A stretch of 13,350 nucleotides of DNA from Bacillota bacterium. GTDB taxonomy: Bacteria; Bacillota_I; Bacilli_A; ML615J-28; CAG-698. The stretch spans positions 1 through 13,350 of the forward strand of contig JAEYQM010000016.1 of the NCBI GenBank assembly GCA_023410025.1. The letters are read 5' to 3'. Below, piece after piece: positions 1 to 7,022 of the stretch (position 1 is the stretch's first letter; each line of letters opens with the position of its first letter). The notes beneath the pieces were generated by a model, which saw nothing but the letters and a program-made list of their open reading frames with translations, searched no databases and was not told the DNA's origin. The translations under genes were made by a program, and so were the position numbers.

Positions 1-2
1 TA

Positions 3-296
3 CTATTTGAAAAACTATTGGTAAATCAATTATACTTTCATCATTATCCTTTATCAAATGATCAATTTGATTTATTAGTTGAATATCAATCAATTTGTGG
101 AACATATTTATTTATGGACTATATATCTGTAGCTTATATAGATAAAATATCTTCATTTGATGACCTAGTAGATATTTTAAGTGCAACATTTAGAATAATC
201 AAACACTCTGGATTCAATAATATAATTACAAATTTATTAATAAATGAAAAAATAAATTATTTTGATAGTTTATCTACATTAATGAATAATATATAA
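3..296 (+). CDS. C-terminal fragment of an unidentified protein (partial at left edge)
   Basis: The frame is open from the window edge and stops at TAA (294-296), giving 97 visible residues. A TTG at 18 could be read as a start, but no Shine-Dalgarno sequence precedes it and the frame stays open to the edge. I therefore treat this as the tail of a gene that begins outside the window. The visible part is rich in Ile, Leu, Phe, Tyr and Asn and looks largely helical, with segments such as FDDLVDILSATFRIIKH and an amphipathic end. It has no clear membrane helix and no motif I recognise. A helical C-terminal ligand or dimer domain of a TetR-like regulator is possible but is only a guess from composition. 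It converges on the histidine kinase gene, and the two share a terminator. Confidence 0.6.
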   Translation, partial: LFEKLLVNQLYFHHYPLSNDQFDLLVEYQSICGTYLFMDYISVAYIDKISSFDDLVDILSATFRIIKHSGFNNIITNLLINEKINYFDSLSTLMNNI

Positions 297-300
297 AAAA

Positions 301-345
301 AGATAAAATTAACTATAGTTATGATTACTATAATTAATTTTATCT
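301..345. terminator. Bidirectional Rho-independent terminator between convergent genes
   Basis: A 19-nt arm (301-319) pairs with 327-345 with one mismatch around a 7-nt loop. On the plus strand the stem is followed by T-rich sequence (TTTATTTTATTTT). On the minus strand it is followed by the complement of the A run at 294-300, that is seven U. It lies between the stop of the plus-strand partial gene (296) and the stop of the histidine kinase gene (347), so it can end both transcripts. The stem is AT-rich, and its length compensates. Confidence 0.85.
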
Positions 346-346
346 T

Positions 347-1600
347 TTATTTTATTTTAGGAATAGTTACAGTAAATACTGTCCCTTTTGGACTATTATG
401 TTCAACATTTATTTTACCACGATGTTGGACAACAATTGCCTTTGCAATCGATAAACCTAATCCATTTCCACCAGTGTCACGATTTCTAGCTTTATCTTCA
501 CGATAAAATCTTTCAAATACTCTAGACATAGAGTAATCACTAATGCCAATACCTGTATCTTTTACTTCTATAATTACTTCATTATTATTTGTCGATAAAA
601 CAACTTCAATCTCATCATTAGGATTTGTATAACTTAGAGCATTATCTAATAAAATAATCATCATTTGATAAATTTTATTTCTATCAACCCTAGTATTTAC
701 ATCAATACCATTATAAGTAAATTTCTTATCTTGAAGGATAGCAAGTTCACTAAATGGTTCAATTGCATCCTTAATAATATCATTAATATTCATTACATCT
801 AATTCTAGAACTAAATTATCTTTATCATTTCTAGCAAGTAATAATAAATCATTAGTAAGTTTAGCAAGCCTACTTAATTCTTTAAGAGATATTGCTAAAT
901 CTTCACTAACATCATAAACTGTTTTATCTGAATCAGTTAAGATATTTTCAATTTTACTTTGAACAATGGCCAGTGGTGTTCTTAATTCATGAGACGCATC
1001 ACTTACAAAGTTTAATTGCTTTTCTAAGCTTTCCATAATTGGTTTAATTGTTTTTGAACTTAACATATAACTTGCAATTATTGAAAGAACAAAAAATGAT
1101 GATACACAAATCAAATAAACAGTAATAACTGTATTTCTTGCACTATATTCACCATCAATATTCACAAAAATCTTTGCAAATGGATATTCTGGATCGTTAG
1201 TTTGGATAAGTAAAGTTAAGTAGTGATGTTGTTCAACTGTTAAACCTGTTACTTCAAATGTTTCTGGTCTGATTACATCAGTATATCTTACATTAATTTT
1301 TCTAGGTATATAAGATAAAGCGTCCCCACTTAACATTCTACCTTTACTATCATAATACAAAACCATCTTACGATAACCAGAAGTATTTGTTTTATCCTTA
1401 AAGGCGAAATCAGTCAATTCTAATTTAATTACTTCTTGTCTAATTTCTTCTTTTGCACCCTTATAAAAATAATTATCAACTGCAGAAACAGTGATTATTC
1501 CTAAAATGACAAAAACTAATATATATGATAATAAATTATAGGCAATGAAATCTAGTTTTTGTTTTCTAACTGAATTGGCAATATATTTATTCTTTTTCAC
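347..1600 (-). CDS. Two-component sensor histidine kinase
   Basis: Membrane histidine kinase of 417 residues that senses an external signal and phosphorylates the response regulator encoded just upstream. An N-terminal membrane helix (about residues 18-40) and a second one (about 157-180) bracket an extracellular domain of roughly 115 residues. Only about 20 residues separate the second helix from the HisKA motif, so there is no full HAMP domain. The phospho-acceptor His204 sits in SHELRTPL. The ATPase domain shows the N box (LLDNALSY, Asn320), G1 (DTGIGI, Asp348), an F box (FERFYR) and G2 (GGNGLGLSI, from 377). The only plausible start is GTG at 1600, which overlaps the regulator gene by 14 nt. 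There is no good Shine-Dalgarno sequence, so translation is probably coupled. The architecture resembles CiaH/PhoR-like kinases; the ligand cannot be inferred. Confidence 0.95.
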   Translation of the reverse strand: MKKNKYIANSVRKQKLDFIAYNLLSYILVFVILGIITVSAVDNYFYKGAKEEIRQEVIKLELTDFAFKDKTNTSGYRKMVLYYDSKGRMLSGDALSYIPRKINVRYTDVIRPETFEVTGLTVEQHHYLTLLIQTNDPEYPFAKIFVNIDGEYSARNTVITVYLICVSSFFVLSIIASYMLSSKTIKPIMESLEKQLNFVSDASHELRTPLAIVQSKIENILTDSDKTVYDVSEDLAISLKELSRLAKLTNDLLLLARNDKDNLVLELDVMNINDIIKDAIEPFSELAILQDKKFTYNGIDVNTRVDRNKIYQMMIILLDNALSYTNPNDEIEVVLSTNNNEVIIEVKDTGIGISDYSMSRVFERFYREDKARNRDTGGNGLGLSIAKAIVVQHRGKINVEHNSPKGTVFTVTIPKIK

Positions 1601-2258
1601 TCCACATATAACCTACATTTCTTAAAGTTTTTAAATACACATGATAGTCATATTTCTTAAGTACTTTACGTAAATTACTTACATATACCTCTACAACACT
1701 CCAAACCGTTTCAGAATCAAATCCCCAAACACGGTTAAATAATTGTTCCTTAGGAATGATGATTTCTTTATTACGAACTAAATATTCTAAAATATCATAT
1801 GTTTTACCAAAAACATCTAACATTTCATCATTAATTGTTACCTTCTTTTGAACCACATCAAATTTCATATCTTTAAATACTACTTGTAAACCTTTAAAAT
1901 TATTATTATATCTTCTAAGTAATGCCTCAACCCTAGCAATTAACTCATCACGATAAAATGGTTTTGTCATATAGTCATCAGCACCAAGTTTTAATCCACG
2001 AACCTTATCATTTATATCATCTTTAGCTGTTAACATTAAAACTGGGCAAGTACTAAAACTTCTTAATCTTTTTAAAATCTGAAAGCCATCTACTTTAGGT
2101 AACATAATATCAAGAATGATTAAATCAAAAATATTTTGTTCAATAATATGTAGTCCATCTTCACCATCATAAATTGGTGTTGTGTCAGCAATGCTTTTAA
2201 GCATCTCACAAATGGCTTTGTTTAAATGTTTATCATCTTCTATTACTAAAATCTTCAT
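1587..2258 (-). CDS. OmpR/PhoB-family response regulator
   Basis: Cytoplasmic transcription factor of 223 residues and cognate partner of the downstream kinase. The receiver domain (1-115) has the acidic pocket Asp8/Asp9, the phospho-acceptor Asp50 (in LIILDIMLP), Thr77 and Lys99 (in MTKPF). The C-terminal winged-helix DNA-binding domain (about 125-220) ends with the typical recognition-helix and hairpin pattern, VEVYVSNLRKVL followed by TLRNVGYMW. The ATG at 2258 is preceded by AGGGTG at a suitable distance. The gene has its own promoter, separate from the ribosomal protein operon behind it, whose terminator lies at 2334-2361. The kinase start overlaps its end by 14 nt. Target genes cannot be told from the window, though a palindrome over its own -35 region makes self-regulation possible. 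Confidence 0.95.
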   Translation of the reverse strand: MKILVIEDDKHLNKAICEMLKSIADTTPIYDGEDGLHIIEQNIFDLIILDIMLPKVDGFQILKRLRSFSTCPVLMLTAKDDINDKVRGLKLGADDYMTKPFYRDELIARVEALLRRYNNNFKGLQVVFKDMKFDVVQKKVTINDEMLDVFGKTYDILEYLVRNKEIIIPKEQLFNRVWGFDSETVWSVVEVYVSNLRKVLKKYDYHVYLKTLRNVGYMWSEKE

Positions 2259-2284
2259 ATTATTACACCCTATCTTTCACATAT

Positions 2285-2290
2285 ATTATA
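2285..2290 (-). promoter_or_regulatory. Predicted -10 box for the two-component operon
   Basis: The minus strand reads TATAAT at 2290-2285, a perfect -10, about 27 nt upstream of the regulator ATG. Expected transcription start is near 2278, giving a leader of about 20 nt. No good TTGACA is found at 16-18 nt; the -35 position falls in the palindrome at 2301-2315 (TTAAGA at 19 nt), which suggests activation or repression there. Confidence 0.65.
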
Positions 2291-2300
2291 TCAATTTCAC

Positions 2301-2315
2301 TTAAGATTATCTTAA
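2301..2315. promoter_or_regulatory. Palindrome over the -35 region, candidate operator
   Basis: TTAAGAT-T-ATCTTAA is a perfect inverted repeat with 7-nt arms. It lies directly upstream of the -10 of the regulator/kinase operon, where it would overlap the -35 element. It is a plausible binding site for a dimeric regulator, possibly the response regulator itself. OmpR-family proteins more often bind direct repeats, and AT-rich sequence yields chance palindromes, so this is tentative. Confidence 0.35.
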
Positions 2316-2333
2316 TTAACTATATTTTATTAT

Positions 2334-2361
2334 AAAAAAAGCAAATCCATAAAGGATCTGC
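2334..2361 (-). terminator. Rho-independent terminator of rplM-rpsI
   Basis: On the minus strand GCAGATCC (2361-2354) pairs with GGATTTGC (2348-2341), eight pairs including one G-U, around a 5-nt loop, followed by seven T (2340-2334). It starts about 10 nt after the rpsI stop, and it separates the ribosomal protein operon from the two-component operon. Confidence 0.92.
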
Positions 2362-2371
2362 AATTTTCCAA

Positions 2372-2764
2372 TTAACGTTTTGAGAATTGAGGAGCACGAC
2401 GAGCTTTTTTAAGACCATATTTTTTACGTTCTTTTGCTCTTGGATCACGAGTAACCATTCCAGCTTTCTTTAATACTGGTCTGAACTCAGGATTTAATTC
2501 CATAAGTGCACGAGTAATTCCGTGACGGATAGCTCCAGCTTGACCAGAGATCCCTCCACCGTTAACACTAACAATAATGTCATAACTTGAAGTTGTACCA
2601 GTAAGATTTAATGGTTGAAGAACGTCAAGTCTAATAGCTGCTGATGGGATATAATCTGCAAATGCACGATTGTTAATTGTGATTTGACCTTTCCCAGGCA
2701 CTAAATATACTTTTGCAACTGAACTTTTACGACGTCCAGTACCATAATATTGAACTTTTGCCAT
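2372..2764 (-). CDS. rpsI: 30S ribosomal protein S9 (uS9)
   Basis: Small-subunit ribosomal protein of 130 residues, the usual family length. Diagnostic segments are the N-terminal YYGTGRRKSSVAKVYL, the middle VNGGGISGQAGAIRHGITRAL, and the basic C-terminal tail ending in QFSKR, which in ribosomes reaches the P-site tRNA. The ATG at 2764 lies 9 nt after the rplM stop and is preceded by AGGTAGG, so it is co-transcribed and probably translationally coupled with rplM, the standard bacterial arrangement. A strong terminator follows directly. Confidence 0.98.
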   Translation of the reverse strand: MAKVQYYGTGRRKSSVAKVYLVPGKGQITINNRAFADYIPSAAIRLDVLQPLNLTGTTSSYDIIVSVNGGGISGQAGAIRHGITRALMELNPEFRPVLKKAGMVTRDPRAKERKKYGLKKARRAPQFSKR

Positions 2765-2773
2765 TTGTCCTAC

Positions 2774-3211
2774 CTATCCTTTCAAATTATAAACTTCTGG
2801 TTTTTGTGCTTGGTGTGGATGTTCTGCACCACAGTAAACAAAAAGTTTTTTGTACATTGCGTTACCTAACTTTGTTTTTGGTAACATACCTTTAACTGCT
2901 AATTCAACAAGTTTTTGAGGTTGAGTATCTAACATCTTTTGAGCAGTTCTAGTTTTTAAACCACCACTGTGTCCAGAATGATGTTGGTATAATTTTCCTT
3001 CTAATTTGTTTCCAGTTAAAGCTACTTTTTCTGCGTTGATAATAATTATATAATCTCCGCCGTCAACGTTTGGTGTATAAGTTGGTTTATGTTTTCCACG
3101 TAATAGCGTAGCTACTTCAGTAGATAAACGACCTAATACAACGTCTTCTGCATCAATTACATACCATTTACGTTCAACGTTTTGCGCATTTGGCATATAT
3201 GATTTATTCAT
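2774..3211 (-). CDS. rplM: 50S ribosomal protein L13 (uL13)
   Basis: Large-subunit assembly protein of 145 residues. Family signatures are RKWYVIDAEDVVLGRLST, DYIIIINAEKVALTGNK, the HHSGHSGGLK stretch, VKGMLPKTKLG and the C-terminal VYCGAEHPHQAQKPEVY. I chose ATG 3211 because a perfect AGGAGG (3219-3224) precedes it by 7 nt and because homologues start close to here. The frame is open upstream to 3313, but that extension would run through the leader and to the edge of the -10 box. It is the first gene of the rplM-rpsI operon, with a near-consensus promoter and a structured leader that suggests feedback control, as known for L13 in several bacteria. Confidence 0.98.
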   Translation of the reverse strand: MNKSYMPNAQNVERKWYVIDAEDVVLGRLSTEVATLLRGKHKPTYTPNVDGGDYIIIINAEKVALTGNKLEGKLYQHHSGHSGGLKTRTAQKMLDTQPQKLVELAVKGMLPKTKLGNAMYKKLFVYCGAEHPHQAQKPEVYNLKG

Positions 3212-3300
3212 TGGTTTTCCTCCTATATTTTGTGTTTCAAATGTGTGGATCATTTGAAAAAATTTGAAGGGCTTTATTGTGGGATAATAAAACGTACCGT
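3212..3300 (-). promoter_or_regulatory. Structured 5' leader of rplM (candidate L13 autoregulatory leader)
   Basis: About 88 nt lie between the expected transcription start and the rplM ATG. Two hairpins can be drawn. The first has arms GUUUUAUU (3293-3286) and AAUAAAGC (3278-3271) with loop AUCCCAC. The second has arms UUUCAAAUG (3259-3251) and CAUUUGAAA (3243-3235), a perfect 9-bp stem with loop AUCCACA. Both loops are 7 nt and share AUCC(C)AC. A second UUCAAAU copy (3268-3262) could compete with the second stem for its 3' arm. L13 leaders are an established class of Firmicutes ribosomal protein leaders; whether this one matches that class I cannot tell without a covariance-model search. 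Confidence 0.6.
3219..3224 (-). promoter_or_regulatory. Shine-Dalgarno site fixing the rplM start
   Basis: AGGAGG on the minus strand, seven nt ahead of the ATG at 3211. It is the strongest ribosome binding site in the window and decides against the longer upstream reading frame. It lies 10 nt downstream of the second leader hairpin. Confidence 0.9.
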
Positions 3301-3304
3301 CATT

Positions 3305-3333
3305 ATAATACACTAAAACCCTTAATTTGTCAA
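3305..3333 (-). promoter_or_regulatory. SigA-type promoter of rplM-rpsI
   Basis: TTGACA (3333-3328), a 17-nt spacer and TATTAT (3310-3305) give a near-perfect housekeeping promoter, the best in the window, as expected for ribosomal protein genes. An overlapping TATAAT begins three bases further on but would have a 20-nt spacer. Predicted start of transcription is around 3298-3300. Confidence 0.9.
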
Positions 3334-3349
3334 GTCAAATTATATTATT

Positions 3350-4249
3350 TTAACTAATAGTCTTTCTTTTAAAGTTTCCATAAACAGATTCAATTTTTGA
3401 TACTGTTATAAAACATTTTGGATCGACTTTTAATGCATATGTACGATATTCTTCAATTTCATAACTTGAAACAACAACTTCTAAACTCCATTTTTCCTGG
3501 TTTGAATATCCACCAACTGCTGGATAAATTGTAATTCCATGAGTGAAGTTTTGAAGTAATCCATTTTGAAGTTTTTCTTTTTCACTAGTGATAATTGATA
3601 TTCGCATATATCGATAAATTGTATGAATTTTATCTAGTGCAGTCATATGAATCAATAAACGAACAACAGTGTAAATAGCAACAGAAATATCACCTGCAAC
3701 AATTCCACCAGTACAAATGATAATTAAATCAACAGTTAATGAAAACTTTACAAATGATACATTTTTCTTTAAACTGACGTATTGGCTAATGATATCCATT
3801 CCACCACTACTAGATCCGCCCCTTAAACATAAACCACATCCAACACCAGTAAGCAATCCTCCTAGTATGGCAAGTAGTAATTTTTCTTCAGCAATTGCTT
3901 GGAATGGTGAAAAACCTGAATTTCTAATTTGTTCAAATAAGTAAATGATTAATACTTGTAATATAACAGATGTTAAACTTAGAACAGCAAATCTATTACT
4001 AACTTCTCTCCATCCAATAATAAACAATGGCGCATTAAACAAAGCAATAAAGATCGATTTTGAAACATTAATATCGAACTTTCCTAATATTTTTGTAATT
4101 AATTGTGATATTCCGGTAATACCACCGGCATAAAATTCTGCTAAATCTAGAATAAATACTATTGAAACACAATAAACCAATGTTCCTAAAAGCATGTAAA
4201 GAACCATTGATACATTTCTATTTTTAAGATAATTCGAAATCTTCATCAT
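3350..4249 (-). CDS. YitT/DUF2179 family membrane protein
   Basis: Integral membrane protein of 299 residues with the two-part architecture of the YitT family. The N-terminal membrane region (about 13-205) carries GGITGISQL (42-50) and the hallmark GGSSSGGMD (144-152). The C-terminal soluble domain (about 212-295, DUF2179) contains HGITIYPAVGGYSNQEK and DPKCFITVSKIESVYGNF. The biochemical role of the family is not established. It starts at ATG 4249 (or 4246) with AAGGA 8 nt upstream, inside the last codons of the antiporter gene (26-nt overlap), so the two are translated from one message. It is the last gene of the pfkA unit. I see no clear terminator directly after the stop; the rplM promoter follows within 20 nt. 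Confidence 0.93.
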   Translation of the reverse strand: MMKISNYLKNRNVSMVLYMLLGTLVYCVSIVFILDLAEFYAGGITGISQLITKILGKFDINVSKSIFIALFNAPLFIIGWREVSNRFAVLSLTSVILQVLIIYLFEQIRNSGFSPFQAIAEEKLLLAILGGLLTGVGCGLCLRGGSSSGGMDIISQYVSLKKNVSFVKFSLTVDLIIICTGGIVAGDISVAIYTVVRLLIHMTALDKIHTIYRYMRISIITSEKEKLQNGLLQNFTHGITIYPAVGGYSNQEKWSLEVVVSSYEIEEYRTYALKVDPKCFITVSKIESVYGNFKRKTIS

Positions 4250-5471
4250 ATATTATTTCCTTTTCTTCAGTTCGAAGGTGTCTTAGGGACGTAAAGCAAC
4301 TTATTTCATAAACTAATGGCCCTAGAATTGTTGTTAATACAGCAGCAAAAATTAGTGTTTGACCAAACTCATGGCTAAATATCCCATAATTTAATCCTAA
4401 ATGTTCAGCAGCTACAGCCACTACTAATGTCACTGAACTTAGAGCAACTGATGTTGCCACTGTAGCTTTTTTATACCAATGAAGTAAATGTAACATTGGT
4501 AACTTTACAATCAAAAAGACAATAAACAATAAGAACGAAGTTAAAAACATTCTCGGATGATGAATAAAGTGAGTTATGTCTATTTTAGTACCCAAAATTA
4601 CAAAGAAAACTGGAATAAAGAAACCATATCCAATTGACTCTAAAAACTTCATCTTATGATGATTTAAGTGAACTAATCTTAAAAAGAATCCTAATAGGAA
4701 TGCTCCTAGTACATATTCTCCTCCACCCTTTTCACCTAAGAACACACAAGCCCCTAAAGCAACAATAATTATTTTTGTTGAGAAGAATACCATACCTTCT
4801 TCAATCCTTCTTCCTCTTCTAATCTTTAAAATAAAGAATAACAAAAGGAATATACCAATAATTAATAAATAACTCCATAGTCCTGTTAATGTAAAATTAT
4901 TTGCAATCATAAATAATGTTAATAAAACTACAGAAATAAATTCATTTAGAAAACTGAATGTGATAATAAATTCTCCCCAATGAGTACTATGTAAATGTTC
5001 AACATTTATTAAAGGAACAACTACACCAGCGAATGTTGAAGAGAAAGTAATTGCAAGTAGGATTACACCTAATACAACCTTATCCATACTTCCGATGAAT
5101 ATAAATGCTACAGCAATTGATAACAAATAAATTAAACCAATAATTAAAAGACATGTTCTTGCAATATTAAAATGATTTTTAGTAGATTTTGTTTTATCTT
5201 TAAATACTTTTAAATTAACATCATATCCACTTAAAAACATTATAAAACTAAAACCAATTACATACAAGAAATCAACAATTTCTGTATAATTATGGGATTG
5301 AAAATACTTTGTAAGAATACGTCCAAAAACAATACCCGCAATTACTTCTAACACGAATGTCGGAAGTGCTCTAAATTTGAATAAAGATACAAGAATACTG
5401 ATTCCTGAAGAAATACCTAGTAGGATAATTATTGGTATGAATAAACTTGTTTGACTACTACTCATTATCAT
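4224..5471 (-). CDS. CPA2-type (Kef-like) monovalent cation/H+ antiporter
   Basis: Polytopic membrane protein of 415 residues predicted to exchange Na+ or K+ for protons. About 12 hydrophobic segments fill residues 10-390. Family features are SSTFAGVVVPLIN (144-156), which corresponds to the unwound helix of this fold, and GYGFFIPVFFVILGTKID (281-298), the typical GxGFFiPiFFv.vG pattern. The protein ends after the membrane domain with an acidic tail; the TrkA-N/RCK domain of Kef proteins is absent. At the ion-binding position, where relatives carry DD, ND or QD, this protein reads N176-E177 in ITFSFLNEFISVVLL, so Glu replaces Asp. Two starts are possible: ATG 5471, overlapping metG by 14 nt, or ATG 5465. 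The Shine-Dalgarno signal is weak, pointing to coupling with metG. Confidence 0.9.
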   Translation of the reverse strand: MIMSSSQTSLFIPIIILLGISSGISILVSLFKFRALPTFVLEVIAGIVFGRILTKYFQSHNYTEIVDFLYVIGFSFIMFLSGYDVNLKVFKDKTKSTKNHFNIARTCLLIIGLIYLLSIAVAFIFIGSMDKVVLGVILLAITFSSTFAGVVVPLINVEHLHSTHWGEFIITFSFLNEFISVVLLTLFMIANNFTLTGLWSYLLIIGIFLLLFFILKIRRGRRIEEGMVFFSTKIIIVALGACVFLGEKGGGEYVLGAFLLGFFLRLVHLNHHKMKFLESIGYGFFIPVFFVILGTKIDITHFIHHPRMFLTSFLLFIVFLIVKLPMLHLLHWYKKATVATSVALSSVTLVVAVAAEHLGLNYGIFSHEFGQTLIFAAVLTTILGPLVYEISCFTSLRHLRTEEKEIIYDEDFELS

Positions 5472-7020
5472 GTTTCTTCATCTCAACTTCTATATCTAAT
5501 CTTCTAAATAAAATTACTGGATTAGAAACTACCTTTCCAGTTTCATAAATTCCATATTCTAAATCTGTATAATTTGCTTTTTCAATAAATAATTCATCTA
5601 AAATTACTTTAGCCGCATCAGGCATAACAGGAGTAACCATAATAGCAACAACACGAATTACTTCATATAAATGATACATTACTGAATTTAAATCAGCCAA
5701 TTTTTCAGGATCTTTAGCAAGTGCCCATGGAAGAGTTTCATCAATATACTTATTCGCACGACGAACTAAATTCCATACTTCATTTAATCCATTTTGAAAT
5801 TGGAAGTTTTCAAAATAATAATCATATTTTATAACTGTATTTTTTAAAACTTCTTCTAATTCATCATCAAATGTAAAGTAACTCTTTGTAGGTTTTGTTA
5901 CATTTCCGGCTAAATATTTATTAATCATAGAAATACTACGACTAACTAAATTTCCCAAATCATTTGCTAGATCAAAATTAAATCTCTCAAAGAAACGATT
6001 ATATTCAAAAATAGCATCAGAGCCTAAAGACATTTCACGAACTAAAAAGTAACGTAAACTATCAAGCCCATAATTTTCTACTACATCCATTGGATAGATA
6101 ACATTATTAAATGATTTACTCATCTTACCATCTTTACGTAAGAACCATCCATGAACATATAATTTATATTTAATTGGAACATTTAATGCCATTAACATAA
6201 TTGGCCAGTAAATAGCGTGGAATCTTAAAATATCTTTACCAACAACATGAACTACTTTATCACCATTTACCCAATATTTTTGGAATAAACTATCATCATT
6301 AGATTTATAACCTAAAGCAGAAATGTAATTAGTTAGAGCATCAATCCAAACATAAACAACATGTTTTGGATCACTAGGCACTTTAATTCCCCATTCAAAG
6401 CTTGTTCTACTTACACATAAATCTTCCAGACCTTGTTTAATAAATGAAACAACTTCATTTTTTCGTGTTTCTGGTTCAATAAATGTTGGATTATTTTCAA
6501 TAAATTTTAATAATTGATCTTGATATTTCTTTAACTTTAAGAAATATGATTGTTCTTGAATAATCTTTGTCTTTCTTCCACAATCAGGACAGCAATCACC
6601 ATCTTTTAATTGTGATTTTGGAAAGTAAGATTCACAAGCCATACAATAGTTACCTTCATAAGTTGATAAGTAAATATCACCAGATTTTAATAAATCCTCA
6701 AATACCTCTTGAACAACCTTCTTGTGACGGTCTTCACTAGTTCTAATAAAATCATCATTTGTAATTTTTAAGTTTTCCCAAACTTCTTTAGTTTCTAAAG
6801 CAATTTTATCAACTAATTGTTGTGGAGTTAGTCCTAATTCACTAGCCTTCGTTTCAATCTTTTGGCCATGTTCATCCATACCAGTTAAATAATATGTATC
6901 ATCACCTTTTAAGCGATGAAAACGGGCGAAAACATCAGCAACGATTGTTGAATATGAATTACCAATATGGACATTACCACTTGCATAATAAATTGGAGTA
7001 GTTACATAAACCTTTTTCAT
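5458..7020 (-). CDS. metG: Methionyl-tRNA synthetase
   Basis: Class I aminoacyl-tRNA synthetase of 520 residues that charges tRNA-Met, including the initiator. The Rossmann catalytic domain has the HIGH-like HIGN (18-21) and KMSKS (299-303). The connective domain carries a zinc-knuckle pattern with C126-x-x-C129 and C144-x-x-C147. The helical anticodon domain follows, with NFDLANDLGNLVSR and the WALAK region. Many Firmicutes enzymes carry about 130 further residues forming a tRNA-binding domain; that is absent here, as in Mollicutes. I prefer ATG 7020 (MKKVYVTT, the family start), 2 nt after the pfkA stop. A TTG at 7029 inside pfkA is closer to AAGGA and would add three residues. Overlap with pfkA and the antiporter places it in the middle of an operon. 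Confidence 0.97.
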   Translation of the reverse strand: MKKVYVTTPIYYASGNVHIGNSYSTIVADVFARFHRLKGDDTYYLTGMDEHGQKIETKASELGLTPQQLVDKIALETKEVWENLKITNDDFIRTSEDRHKKVVQEVFEDLLKSGDIYLSTYEGNYCMACESYFPKSQLKDGDCCPDCGRKTKIIQEQSYFLKLKKYQDQLLKFIENNPTFIEPETRKNEVVSFIKQGLEDLCVSRTSFEWGIKVPSDPKHVVYVWIDALTNYISALGYKSNDDSLFQKYWVNGDKVVHVVGKDILRFHAIYWPIMLMALNVPIKYKLYVHGWFLRKDGKMSKSFNNVIYPMDVVENYGLDSLRYFLVREMSLGSDAIFEYNRFFERFNFDLANDLGNLVSRSISMINKYLAGNVTKPTKSYFTFDDELEEVLKNTVIKYDYYFENFQFQNGLNEVWNLVRRANKYIDETLPWALAKDPEKLADLNSVMYHLYEVIRVVAIMVTPVMPDAAKVILDELFIEKANYTDLEYGIYETGKVVSNPVILFRRLDIEVEMKKHDNE

Positions 7021-7022
7021 TT

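Noticed and set aside
321..506. 61-codon plus-strand frame that begins inside the terminator hairpin
   Set aside because: It is antisense to the conserved ATPase domain of the histidine kinase, with no Shine-Dalgarno sequence. The promoter-like AT-rich text here is part of the terminator stem.
3212..3313. N-terminal extension of L13 by 34 residues from an ATG at 3313
   Set aside because: This start lies at the -10 box, upstream of the predicted transcription start. A perfect AGGAGG supports ATG 3211, and the extension does not resemble L13.
3312..3333. Short AATTTG/CAAATT hairpin after the YitT gene as a normal terminator
   Set aside because: The stem is only 6 bp, all but one pair A-T, without a T run behind it. 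It overlaps the -35 box of the rplM promoter and is likely fortuitous.
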